Assembly (NCBI GenBank): GCA_035308905.1
Contig: DATGFS010000009.1
Location: 116,795-180,794, forward strand
Direction: 5' to 3'
DNA from: a bacterium
GTDB taxonomy: Bacteria; Sysuimicrobiota; Sysuimicrobiia; Sysuimicrobiales; Segetimicrobiaceae
DNA length: 64,000 nt
Part shown: piece by piece, positions 17,965-26,384 of the stretch
Layout of the letters: each line of letters starts with the position of its first letter
Position numbering within the stretch: position 1 is the first letter of the stretch
Notes under the pieces: model-generated
What the model was told of the DNA's origin: nothing
Databases searched by the model: none
What the model saw: the letters and a program-made list of their open reading frames with translations, nothing else
Position numbers and translations under genes: made by a program

Positions 17965-17987
17965 GAGCCTGTTATGGGGAGCCAGTC

Positions 17988-19277
17988 ATGCGGTTGAGTG
18001 TCATCGGCACCGGCTACGTCGGTTTGGTGACGGCCGCCTGCTTCGCCGATCTCGGGCACCACGTGATCGGCATGGATCGCGACGCCGAACGCATCCGCCG
18101 GCTGCATGACGGCGACGTCCCGTTTTACGAGCCCGGCCTGGCGGAGATGCTCCAGCGGGTGCAGCAGGCGGACCGCCTGCAATTCTCGACGAGCATCGGC
18201 GAGGCGGTGGAGCGCTCGGACGTCCTCTTCATCACCGTCGGCACCCCGTCCAAGGAGGGCGGCGACGCCGACCTCGGCGCCGTCACCGCGGTCGCCGAGG
18301 GCATCGCCGGCGCGCTGACCGGCTACCGCCTGATCGTGGAGAAGAGCACCGTGCCGGTCCGCACCGGCGCGAGGATCCGCGACCAGATCGCCCGCCTCAC
18401 GGGCGGGGCGGTGCCGTTCGACGTCGCGTGCAACCCGGAGTTTCTCCGCGAGGGGTCCGCGATCGAGGATTTCATGCATCCGGACCGGATCGTGCTGGGC
18501 GTCACGAGCGAACGCAGCGAGCAGCTGCTGCGGGAACTGTACGCGCCGTTCGCCTGTCCGCTGCTCGTGACCGACCTGACGACCGCCGAGACGATCAAGC
18601 ACGCCAGCAACGCCTTCCTGGCGATGAAGATCTCCTACATCAACGCCGTGTCCGCGATCTGCGAGCGCGTGGGGGCGGACATCCGGCAGGTGGCCGACGG
18701 CATGGGGTACGACCGCCGCATCGGCCGCGCGTTCCTCGACGCCGGCGTGGGCTACGGGGGCTCCTGTTTTCCGAAGGACGTCGCCGCGTTCATCCGGATC
18801 GCCGAGGGAGCCGGCTACAAGTTCCGCCTGCTGGAAGAGGTGGCCCGGATCAACGACGAGCAGCGGGAGACGCTCCTGCGGCATCTGCGGGACGCGCTGC
18901 GGGTCTTCGCCGACCGGACGATCGCGGTCTTCGGACTGGCCTACAAGCCCAACACCGACGATATGCGCGAAGCGCCGTCCGTGGCCATCATCGACCGGCT
19001 ACTCCGTGAAGGCGCCGCCGTCCGCGCGTACGATCCCGCCGCCGAGACCAACGCCCGCCAGCTTCTGCCGGCGGTGACGTACTGCCCGACTCCGTACGAG
19101 ACGGCGAGCGACAGCGATGCCGTGGTGATCCTCACCGAGTGGGACGAGTTTCGATCGCTCGATCTCGCCCGGCTGCGGGAAGTCATGCGCCGCCCGGTGC
19201 TGATCGACGGCCGGAACGTGCTCGACCCGCAGGCGGCGCGCGCGCTCGGCTTTCACTACGCCGGCATGGGGCGATGA
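17988..19277 (+). CDS. ugd: UDP-glucose 6-dehydrogenase
   Basis: The product has 429 residues. The N-terminal NAD-binding motif GTGYVGL is at 7-13. The central region has NPEFLREGSAI, and the catalytic cysteine is Cys260 in GGSCFPKD, the same number as in well-studied bacterial UGDs. It oxidises UDP-glucose to UDP-glucuronate with two NAD. The ATG at 17988 is preferred over ATG 17961 because GGGGAG lies about 8 bases before it and the protein then starts with the canonical first beta strand. It sits between the ligase gene and an asparagine-synthase homologue, which suggests that the uronic acid may be further amidated. Confidence 0.93.
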   Translation: MRLSVIGTGYVGLVTAACFADLGHHVIGMDRDAERIRRLHDGDVPFYEPGLAEMLQRVQQADRLQFSTSIGEAVERSDVLFITVGTPSKEGGDADLGAVTAVAEGIAGALTGYRLIVEKSTVPVRTGARIRDQIARLTGGAVPFDVACNPEFLREGSAIEDFMHPDRIVLGVTSERSEQLLRELYAPFACPLLVTDLTTAETIKHASNAFLAMKISYINAVSAICERVGADIRQVADGMGYDRRIGRAFLDAGVGYGGSCFPKDVAAFIRIAEGAGYKFRLLEEVARINDEQRETLLRHLRDALRVFADRTIAVFGLAYKPNTDDMREAPSVAIIDRLLREGAAVRAYDPAAETNARQLLPAVTYCPTPYETASDSDAVVILTEWDEFRSLDLARLREVMRRPVLIDGRNVLDPQAARALGFHYAGMGR

Positions 19278-19328
19278 GCGTCGCCCCGACGATCCCCGCG
19301 CCGGTTCCGGGCGCCGGACGCGTCTAGC

Positions 19329-21212
19329 ATGTGCGGCATCTGCGGCGTCTACCAGGATCCAGCGGGAGACCCGGCCCAGCTTGAGGGCGCCGCCGAGCGC
19401 ATGACGGCCTGCCTCGTCCACCGCGGTCCGGACGACGGCGGCGTCTGGGCGGATCCCGGCGGCCGGGCCGCGCTCGGCAATCGCCGTCTCGCGATCATCG
19501 ATCTCTCGCCGGCGGGACATCAGCCCATGGTCGCCGCGGACGGGGACGTGGTCCTCACTTACAACGGCGAGATCTACAACTTCCAGGAGCTTCGCGAGGG
19601 GCTCGTAGCGTCGGGGTATCCGTTCCGCGGCCGGTCGGACACCGAGGTGATCCTGGCCCTCTATCTCCGGGAAGGGAAGGCGATGTGCCGGCGCCTCCGC
19701 GGCATGTTCGCGCTCGCGATCTGGGACGGCCGTTCGCGAGAGCTCCTGCTCGCCCGCGACCGTCTCGGCATCAAGCCGCTGTACTACGCGATGCGGGGCG
19801 GTCGGTGCGTCTTCGCGCAGGAGATCAGGGCGATCCGGGCGTCCGGCCTGCTGTCGCTCCCGCCGAACCCGGCGGCGCTCGCGGCGTTCCTGCGCCTCGG
19901 GTCGGTGCCCGCGCCGATGACGGCGTTCGCCGGCGTCGAGGAGCTCCCGCCCGCCCACGTGCTGACCATTCGCGACGGCCGCGCGACCCCAGAGCGCTAC
20001 TGGGAGCTGCCGGCGCTCCGCGCCGGCGCCGGCGACCCGGAGACGGCCGCGGAGGTGATCCGCGAGCGGCTGCGCAGCGCCGTCGCCAGCCACCTGGTGA
20101 GCGACGTGCCGCTCGGTGTCTTTCTCAGCGGCGGCATGGACTCCGCGGCGATCGTGGCGCTGATGCGCGACGCGGGGCACGACCGGATCCGGACCTTCTC
20201 CATCACCTTTCCCGAGCGCGAGTTCGACGAGGGCGGGGACGCGGCGCGTCTGGCCGCCTATTATCAGACGGAACACACCGCGTCCGAGGTGCGCGGCGAC
20301 GACCTCGCCGCGGACCTCGACGGGATCGTCGCGGCGATGGATCAGCCGACGGTCGACGGCATCAATACCTACTACGTGTCGCGCGTCACCCGCCGGTCCG
20401 GCACGATCGTCGCGCTGTCGGGACTGGGCGGCGACGAGCTGTTCTGCGGCTATCCGTCATTCCGGCTCACCCCCCGCGTGCTGGCGTGGCAGCGCGCTAC
20501 CGGCCGGATCGCCGCGGCCCGGCCGGTCCTCGCCGCGGCGCTCGCCGCGGTGCCGTCGCGGCGCTCCGCCAAGCTGCGGGAGAGTCTCGGCCTGCCGCCC
20601 ACGATTCAGTCGGCCTACCTGACCGTCCGGGGCCTCATGAGCCGGGAGGAAACGGTCGGCGTGCTCGCGCCCGGCCCGCTGTCCGACGCCGCGAGGGATT
20701 TCGACGCCGTCGCGGCGATCGGGGCGCTTGCGCCGGACACGCCCGCCGATCCGGTCGCCGCCACGGGCGTCCTCGAGCTCCGGGGGTACATGCACAATCA
20801 GCTGCTGCGCGACACCGACGTCATGAGCATGGCGCACAGCCTCGAGGTGCGGGTGCCGTTCCTGGACCACCCGCTCGTCGAATATGCGGCCGCGCTGCCG
20901 GGACAACTGCGCGCCGACGGCCACGCGCCGAAATGGCTGCTCCGGAAGGCGCTGGGCACGCTGGTCCCGGAGACGGCCGGCGCGGTGAAGCGCGGATTCA
21001 CGTTTCCGCTGGGCCGCTGGCTGAACGGTCCGCTCCGTCCCCGCGCGCAGGACGCCCTGCGCGACGTCCGCCTGTTCCGTCCGGCGGCAGTGGCGCGCCT
21101 TCAACACCAGGTCGCGCGCGGGCGCGCGCATTGGTCCCGCCTCTGGGTGCTCGTCGTCCTGTCCGAGTGGATGCGCGCCGTCGCCGGCGGATCGGAGGCG
21201 CTCGCCGGATGA
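19329..21212 (+). CDS. asnB: Glutamine-dependent asparagine synthase family protein (AsnB)
   Basis: The product has 627 residues, the normal AsnB length. Cys2 directly after the initiator Met (MCGICGVY) is the nucleophile of the class II glutamine amidotransferase domain. The synthetase domain carries the ATP pyrophosphatase loop SGGMDS at 267-272. Family members amidate aspartate, but copies inside polysaccharide loci often amidate uronic acids or other sugar carboxylates. The location next to UDP-glucose dehydrogenase supports the second role, by inference. The gene starts 51 bases after ugd with no strong ribosome binding site and ends 4 bases before the next gene. Confidence 0.88.
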   Translation: MCGICGVYQDPAGDPAQLEGAAERMTACLVHRGPDDGGVWADPGGRAALGNRRLAIIDLSPAGHQPMVAADGDVVLTYNGEIYNFQELREGLVASGYPFRGRSDTEVILALYLREGKAMCRRLRGMFALAIWDGRSRELLLARDRLGIKPLYYAMRGGRCVFAQEIRAIRASGLLSLPPNPAALAAFLRLGSVPAPMTAFAGVEELPPAHVLTIRDGRATPERYWELPALRAGAGDPETAAEVIRERLRSAVASHLVSDVPLGVFLSGGMDSAAIVALMRDAGHDRIRTFSITFPEREFDEGGDAARLAAYYQTEHTASEVRGDDLAADLDGIVAAMDQPTVDGINTYYVSRVTRRSGTIVALSGLGGDELFCGYPSFRLTPRVLAWQRATGRIAAARPVLAAALAAVPSRRSAKLRESLGLPPTIQSAYLTVRGLMSREETVGVLAPGPLSDAARDFDAVAAIGALAPDTPADPVAATGVLELRGYMHNQLLRDTDVMSMAHSLEVRVPFLDHPLVEYAAALPGQLRADGHAPKWLLRKALGTLVPETAGAVKRGFTFPLGRWLNGPLRPRAQDALRDVRLFRPAAVARLQHQVARGRAHWSRLWVLVVLSEWMRAVAGGSEALAG

Positions 21213-21216
21213 CCGT

Positions 21217-22332
21217 ATGAAGGTGCTGGTGCTCTCGACCCGATACTTCGGGCTGGGCGGGGCCGAAGCGTACACGCGGCTGCTGGTCCGGGCCGCGGCC
21301 GGGACGGGCGCCCAGGTCGATATCCTGTCGCTCCTCCGCGGCGACGCCGCGGACGGAACGGCCGGCCGCTATCTCGGGGACCTCGGGGATCGCTCGACCC
21401 GGTGGGCGCACGCCCGCTTTCTCGCTCGCGCGCTCCGGCAGGGCCGGGGCTGCCGGCTCGTGATCTGCGCGCACGTCGCGGTCGCCCCCGTGGGCCTCAT
21501 CTTGTCCCGGGTGTTTCGCGTGCCCTACCTGGTCGTCGGCTACGGCATCGACGTGTGGGGCCCGTTGGGCGCGCTTCGCCGGACGGCGCTCCGCCGGGCG
21601 GCGCGCGTGATCGTGATCAGCCGGTTCACCGGCGGCATGGTGACGGCCGTGCACGGGGTTCCGGCCGCCCGGATCCGAATCATCCATCCCGCCGTGGACC
21701 CTGCGCTCCTCGCGCTCGCCGCACCGGCCGGCGGACCCGAGCCCGCGCGCAACGGGGAGCCGCTCACGCTGCTCACCGTGGCGCGGCTCTCCGCGCAGGA
21801 ACGGTACAAGGGCCTCGATACGGTGATCGGCGCGCTGCCGGCGGTCGCCGAGGGGGCCGGTCCCGTCCGCTACGTGATCGTGGGCGGGGGCGATGACGAA
21901 CCGCGCCTGCGCGCGCTGGCCCGCGAACGCGGGGTCGCGGACGCGGTGACGTTCGTCGGGCGAACGGACGCGGCCGGTCTCGCGGCGCGGTACCGGGAGA
22001 GCGATATTTTCGTGATGCCGTCACTGTGCGAGCAGCGGCCCGGTGGATGGGCCGGGGAGGGATTCGGCATCGTCTACATCGAGGCGGCGGCGTTCGCCAA
22101 GCCCGTCGTGGCAGGGCAGGGCGGCGGCGCGCCGGAGGCCGTCCAAGACGGCGTGACCGGTCTGGTCGTGGACGGCCGCAGCGTCGCCGCTGTGGCGGAG
22201 GCGCTCGTCCGCCTGTCGCGGGACGGGACGCTGCGGGCGCGGATGGGCGACGCGGGCCGCCGGTGGGTCCAGACGCAGTTTACCTACGACCGCTTCCGCC
22301 GCGAGGTGGAGCGGGCGATCGAGGACGTCTGA
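21217..22332 (+). CDS. Family 4 glycosyltransferase
   Basis: The product has 371 residues with a GT-B fold. The N-terminal strand MKVLVLSTRYFGLGGAE has the acceptor-side glycine loop. The C-terminal domain has a GEGFGIVYIEAAAFAKPVV segment with the E-x7-E type signature of retaining GT4 enzymes. It is cytoplasmic and acts on lipid-linked glycans. It starts 4 bases after asnB and its TGA directly abuts the ATG of the following methyltransferase, so it belongs to the same operon. Donor and acceptor are unknown. Confidence 0.87.
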   Translation: MKVLVLSTRYFGLGGAEAYTRLLVRAAAGTGAQVDILSLLRGDAADGTAGRYLGDLGDRSTRWAHARFLARALRQGRGCRLVICAHVAVAPVGLILSRVFRVPYLVVGYGIDVWGPLGALRRTALRRAARVIVISRFTGGMVTAVHGVPAARIRIIHPAVDPALLALAAPAGGPEPARNGEPLTLLTVARLSAQERYKGLDTVIGALPAVAEGAGPVRYVIVGGGDDEPRLRALARERGVADAVTFVGRTDAAGLAARYRESDIFVMPSLCEQRPGGWAGEGFGIVYIEAAAFAKPVVAGQGGGAPEAVQDGVTGLVVDGRSVAAVAEALVRLSRDGTLRARMGDAGRRWVQTQFTYDRFRREVERAIEDV

Positions 22333-23133
22333 ATGAGCCCCGACGGCCGCCGCGCGCCGACCGCCGAGTTCTACAACGCGGCGGACGAAGACCGCTACGG
22401 CCGCGCCGACCTGCCGCAGCAGGTGCGGGCGCTGCGTCGCCTCTTGGCGCGCCACGGCATCGGCGCCGATGAGCTGGTCGTGGACTTGGGCTGCGGCAAG
22501 GGTCCGCTGCGCGGGCTGGGGGCCCGCTACCTCGGCGTCGATCTGTCGCACTACGCGCTCAGCCGCTTCCGCGGAACGCAGTGGTCCGTGCAGGGCGACG
22601 CGCAGGAAGTGCCGGTCCGCGGCGGCGCCGCGGCCCTCGTCGTGTCGACCGCGACCCTCGAGCACCTGCCCGCGCCCGAACGCTGTCTCGCCGAAATCGA
22701 CCGGATGCTCCGCCCCGGCGGGCTGGCATACCTCGCGCCGGCGTGGTTCTGCCGTCCGTGGGCGGCGCGGGGCGTGGCGGTCAGGCCGTACGCGGCGCTG
22801 CCGCTGCGCGACCGGATCACGAAGGCGCTGCTCCCGATGCTGGACAGCACGGTGATCCGCGGGCTGTGGATCATCCCGGTCCGCATCCTGCGCGAGATCC
22901 GCCTGCGGCTGCGCCGCGGCCCGCTGCCGCTGGCGTACCGGCGGCTCGAGCCCAACCTGCGCGAGTACCTGTGCGCCGACTCCGACGCCAGCGCGGCGAT
23001 CGACCCCCACGCCGTGATCGCGTATTTTCTCTCCCGCGGGTACGACGTGCCGGGCGCGCCGTCGCTGCGCGACCGCATATTGTTCCGGTACGCGCCGGTC
23101 GTCGTGCGAAAGGGAACGCGGAAGGTACCGTGA
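22333..23133 (+). CDS. SAM-dependent methyltransferase (class I)
   Basis: The product has 266 residues. Motif I VVDLGCGKGPLRGLG (about 49-63) is the SAM-binding glycine loop, followed by YLGVDLS and, later, LEHLPAPERCLAEIDRMLRPGG, which is typical of Methyltransf_11 enzymes. The C-terminal third is basic and has no membrane helix. It probably O-methylates a sugar or a glycan end; terminal methylation can control O-antigen chain length in other systems. It abuts the GT4 gene upstream and overlaps the next methyltransferase by 4 bases (GTGA). Confidence 0.83.
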   Translation: MSPDGRRAPTAEFYNAADEDRYGRADLPQQVRALRRLLARHGIGADELVVDLGCGKGPLRGLGARYLGVDLSHYALSRFRGTQWSVQGDAQEVPVRGGAAALVVSTATLEHLPAPERCLAEIDRMLRPGGLAYLAPAWFCRPWAARGVAVRPYAALPLRDRITKALLPMLDSTVIRGLWIIPVRILREIRLRLRRGPLPLAYRRLEPNLREYLCADSDASAAIDPHAVIAYFLSRGYDVPGAPSLRDRILFRYAPVVVRKGTRKVP

Positions 23134-23864
23134 CGACGCCGGGGTATCGCGCACGCCTGTACCGCGCGTATCTGTCCACGCACTTCGAAACGTACCGCCC
23201 GGCGACGCCCGAGTCGATGGAGCGGGACCGCCGCCTCTTCCGCGCCCTCTACCGCCGGTTTTTGCCGCGGTCCCGGGACGCGGAGATTTTGGAGGTCGGC
23301 TGCGGGACCGGCAGCTTTCTCGCGTTTCTGCGCGACGAAGGGTACCGGCACGTCCGCGGCATCGACGCCGGGGAAGAGCAGGTCGCGCTCGCGCGGCGGC
23401 TCGGGGTGGACGCGGTGGAGGTCGCCGACGCGATGCCGTATCTCGCGCGCCACCGGGAGCAGTACGATTTTCTCGCCGCGCTCGACGTGATCGAACACTT
23501 CACCAAAGACGAGGTGCTCGAGTTTCTCGACCTGGCGCACGGCGCGCTCCGGCCGGGAGGGCGCCTCCTCCTGCGCACGCCCAACGCGGACAGTCCGTTT
23601 CACTCGTGGATCCGGTACGCCGACTTCTCCCACGAGGTCACCTTCAGCCCCCGCAGCATCACGCAGGTGTTGCGGGTGGCGCATTTCACCGGGGTCGAGG
23701 TGTACCCGCTCGAACCCTACGCGCACGGGCTGGCCAGCGCCGGCCGCCGCTTCCTCTGGCTCGGCATCAAGCAGCTGATCCGGCTGTATCTGCTCGTCGA
23801 GCAGGGGACCGCCGGCAGCGGCGTCTTTACGTCCAACCTCTGCGCCGTCGCGGAAAAGCGATGA
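23130..23864 (+). CDS. SAM-dependent methyltransferase (class I)
   Basis: The product has 244 residues from a GTG that overlaps the previous stop. Motif I is EILEVGCGTGSFL, followed by VRGIDAG for ribose binding and ALDVIEHFTKDE in the position of the post-II motif. The fold is that of Methyltransf_11/23 proteins common in O-antigen loci. It is a different subfamily from the methyltransferase directly upstream, so two methyl groups or two acceptors are likely. It overlaps the following GT4 gene by 4 bases (ATGA). Confidence 0.83.
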   Translation: MTTPGYRARLYRAYLSTHFETYRPATPESMERDRRLFRALYRRFLPRSRDAEILEVGCGTGSFLAFLRDEGYRHVRGIDAGEEQVALARRLGVDAVEVADAMPYLARHREQYDFLAALDVIEHFTKDEVLEFLDLAHGALRPGGRLLLRTPNADSPFHSWIRYADFSHEVTFSPRSITQVLRVAHFTGVEVYPLEPYAHGLASAGRRFLWLGIKQLIRLYLLVEQGTAGSGVFTSNLCAVAEKR

Positions 23865-25060
23865 CGCCGTACCGGGTCGCGTACCTCGTCTCCCACCCGA
23901 TTCAGTACCAGGCGCCGATGCTGCGGCGTCTCGCGGCGCATCCCGACCTGGCGCTGCAGGTCTACTTCATGGACGATCAGGGGGCGCGGCTCTACCGGGA
24001 TCTCGAGTTCGGCGTCCCGATCCAGTGGGACGTGCCGCTGCTAGACGGCTACGCCTGGCGGGTGCTGCGCAACCGCTCGCCGTGGTCCGCCGGGGATCAC
24101 GCGCTGCGCTTCATCCACCCCGAGATCGTGCGCGCGCTGCGCCGCGAACGATTCGACGCGCTCATCGTGCACGGCTACGCGCACGTCACCGAATGGCTCG
24201 CGTTCGCGGCGGCGCGGCTCGTGGGCACGCCGCTGCTCATCCGGGGAGAGTCCATCTTGCTCGGACGGCCCGCGACGTGGTCCGCCCGCGTCAAGCGCGG
24301 CGCGCGGACCGCGCTGCTGCGCCGGGTGCAGGGCGCGCTCGCGATCGGCCGGCTCAACCGGGAGTTCTACCGCGCACACGGCGTGCCCGACGACCGCATC
24401 TTCTTCACGCCGTACGCCGTGGACAACGACCGCTTCACCGCGGAGGCCGACCGGCTGCGTCCCCGCCGGGACGAGCTCCGCGCCGAGTTCGAGTGGCCCC
24501 GCGAGGCGCCGGTGATTCTCGCGGTCGGCAAGCTGATCCCGCGCAAGCGGCCGCACGACGTGCTCGAGGCGTACGCGAGCCTGGCCGGCGAGATTCCGTC
24601 CGCGCTCGTCTTCCTCGGCGAGGGCGGCGAACGCGCCGGGATCGAAGCCGCGGCGGCGCGGCGGGGGCTTCGCCACGTCTACGTGACCGGGTTTGTGAAC
24701 CAGGCCGAGATCGCGCGATACTACGCGGCGGCCGACGTCGTGGTCCTGGCGTCGAGCCACGAGCCGTGGGGGCTCACGCTCAACGAGGGGATGTGCTTTG
24801 GGCTTCCCGTCGTGGCAAGCACGATGGTGGGCGCCGCGGCCGATCTCGTCCGGCCGGAGGAGAACGGGTTCGTGTACCCTGTCGGGGACGTGCCCGCGCT
24901 CGCCGCGGTGCTCCGAACGGTGCTCGCCGACCCCGACCGGCGCGCCCGGATGGGGGCGCGGTCGCGAAGCCTCATCGCCGGGTATTCATACGACGCCGAC
25001 GTGCGCGGGGTGCTCGAGGCGCTTCGCGCGGTCGCCGCGCCGCGCGCCTACGGCGGGTAG
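23861..25060 (+). CDS. Family 4 glycosyltransferase
   Basis: The product has 399 residues. The start MTPYRVAYLVSHPIQYQAPM is characteristic of a GT4 subgroup that carries an HPIQYQ motif. The donor domain contains SSHEPWGLTLNEGMCFGLPVV with the E-x7-E signature. It is cytoplasmic and probably one of the chain-extending enzymes for the same glycan as the preceding genes, which share the operon by 4-base overlaps. The stop overlaps the convergent BMP-like gene by 13 bases. Confidence 0.88.
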   Translation: MTPYRVAYLVSHPIQYQAPMLRRLAAHPDLALQVYFMDDQGARLYRDLEFGVPIQWDVPLLDGYAWRVLRNRSPWSAGDHALRFIHPEIVRALRRERFDALIVHGYAHVTEWLAFAAARLVGTPLLIRGESILLGRPATWSARVKRGARTALLRRVQGALAIGRLNREFYRAHGVPDDRIFFTPYAVDNDRFTAEADRLRPRRDELRAEFEWPREAPVILAVGKLIPRKRPHDVLEAYASLAGEIPSALVFLGEGGERAGIEAAAARRGLRHVYVTGFVNQAEIARYYAAADVVVLASSHEPWGLTLNEGMCFGLPVVASTMVGAAADLVRPEENGFVYPVGDVPALAAVLRTVLADPDRRARMGARSRSLIAGYSYDADVRGVLEALRAVAAPRAYGG

Positions 25061-26238
25061 TCGCGGAGAAAATTGTTCAGCTGCCCGGTACTGTAGGGGA
25101 CGACGACCCGCTCCGCCCGAATATTCTCCATCAGTTGTGTCAAGATGGCATCCGCGTCGCGGGCGCGAGAGTCGTCGGCGTGCCCGTGCAGGAATCCGAT
25201 GAGCGGCTCGCGCGGCTGCGGCTGCGGATACGTGAGTCCCCAGAGGAAGTGGCGCGGCAGCGGCGTGTCCGACAGGAACTGGTTGACCAGGTGGAGGGCG
25301 GCCAGGTCGGGCCGCTCGATCACGCTCGTCAGGACCTGGTCGCTCCATGGCTGCCGCCGCGGCCGCTCGCCGCTCCGCAGAGGACCCCGCGCGATCAGCC
25401 ACCGCCCGCGGCGCATCGCCGCGCGGTAGATCCCCGCGTTGGCCGGCCCGGCATCCGCGTAGACGATGTCCGCGCCGAGATCGTACTGCGCGAGCGCCAC
25501 CTCCTCGGCTTTGCCCGGATCGTGGGCCGCCGATTCGGCGGTGCCCGCGTACCGGGCGGCGGTCCACGAGGGCGGGAGATCCTTGATCAGCGGATCCAGC
25601 GCCCGGCTGACGCCGACAAAGTCCTCGAGGACGCGGACGCGCGGGCTGGCGTAGTAGGCGCCGGCCTGGAACGCCACCCGCTGCGGGCCGCGATCCACCG
25701 GCTCGATGAGTCCGATCAACCCCGTTCGCGTCTGCACCGCCGCGGCGGCGCCGGCGATGAAGGCCTCGACCGTGTCCGCAAACGAGCCTTCGCTCAGGTT
25801 CGGCGGCAAGACGTTCAAGTACAGGTAACTCACGAGGACGAACTTTACCGCAGGGTGGCGGCGCGCCGCGTCCACGGTCACGTCGGCCAGCGGATCGCCC
25901 CAGGCGATCACGAGATCCGCGGATTCGGCCGCGCGCTCCACGGCATCATGCAGGGGCGCCGGGGCGCCTTTCGCGGCCACGAGAGCCGTGTCGCTGGTCG
26001 TGAGCGACGTCCACGACACGCTCACGCGTCCGCGCAGCGCCGCCCGCGCCTCCGCGAGCCCGCCGACGGCGTCTTCGATCAACTTCGTGTCGTCGTCGGA
26101 CAGATACGCCGCGACCATGACGACGCGTTTGACCGGCGGCGCGGGCCACGCGGGTCCGCTCCACGCGACCAGGCCCGCCAGGACAGCGGCGGCGCCGGCG
26201 AGGCGGAGGACGCGGGCCGTACGGAGCAGACGAAGCAC
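25048..26238 (-). CDS. BMP/PnrA-type periplasmic substrate-binding protein
   Basis: The product has 396 residues from a GTG at 26238 that gives a signal peptide (about 1-35, ending near WPAPP). The mature protein has the type I periplasmic-binding fold of the Bmp/Med/PnrA family: KRVVMVAAYLSDDD at the start, ADLVIAWGDPLADVTVDAAR and DIVYADAGPANAGIYRAAMRRG in the hinge region. PnrA homologues bind nucleosides. Here there is no permease or ATPase gene anywhere nearby, so it may be a sensor or a scavenging protein. It runs opposite to the flanking polysaccharide genes. It lacks a lipobox cysteine near the cleavage site. Confidence 0.72.
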   Translation of the reverse strand: MLRLLRTARVLRLAGAAAVLAGLVAWSGPAWPAPPVKRVVMVAAYLSDDDTKLIEDAVGGLAEARAALRGRVSVSWTSLTTSDTALVAAKGAPAPLHDAVERAAESADLVIAWGDPLADVTVDAARRHPAVKFVLVSYLYLNVLPPNLSEGSFADTVEAFIAGAAAAVQTRTGLIGLIEPVDRGPQRVAFQAGAYYASPRVRVLEDFVGVSRALDPLIKDLPPSWTAARYAGTAESAAHDPGKAEEVALAQYDLGADIVYADAGPANAGIYRAAMRRGRWLIARGPLRSGERPRRQPWSDQVLTSVIERPDLAALHLVNQFLSDTPLPRHFLWGLTYPQPQPREPLIGFLHGHADDSRARDADAILTQLMENIRAERVVVPYSTGQLNNFLRDYPP

Positions 26239-26384
26239 GACCCGACGAATTTCGCGGGGACGCGGGGCGCTCCTCCGCCGGCGCGGGTCAAGGATATCCG
26301 CGGCGGCTTCCCGAAGCTTGACCTCCCACGTACGGCAGAAATCGTGCCCGGCATCGCTTCGCTGCGCGCGCTCGGGGGAACGCA

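Noticed and set aside
17961..17987. Earlier ATG for UDP-glucose dehydrogenase
   Set aside because: It would add nine residues before the conserved first strand, and the better ribosome binding site stands before ATG 17988.
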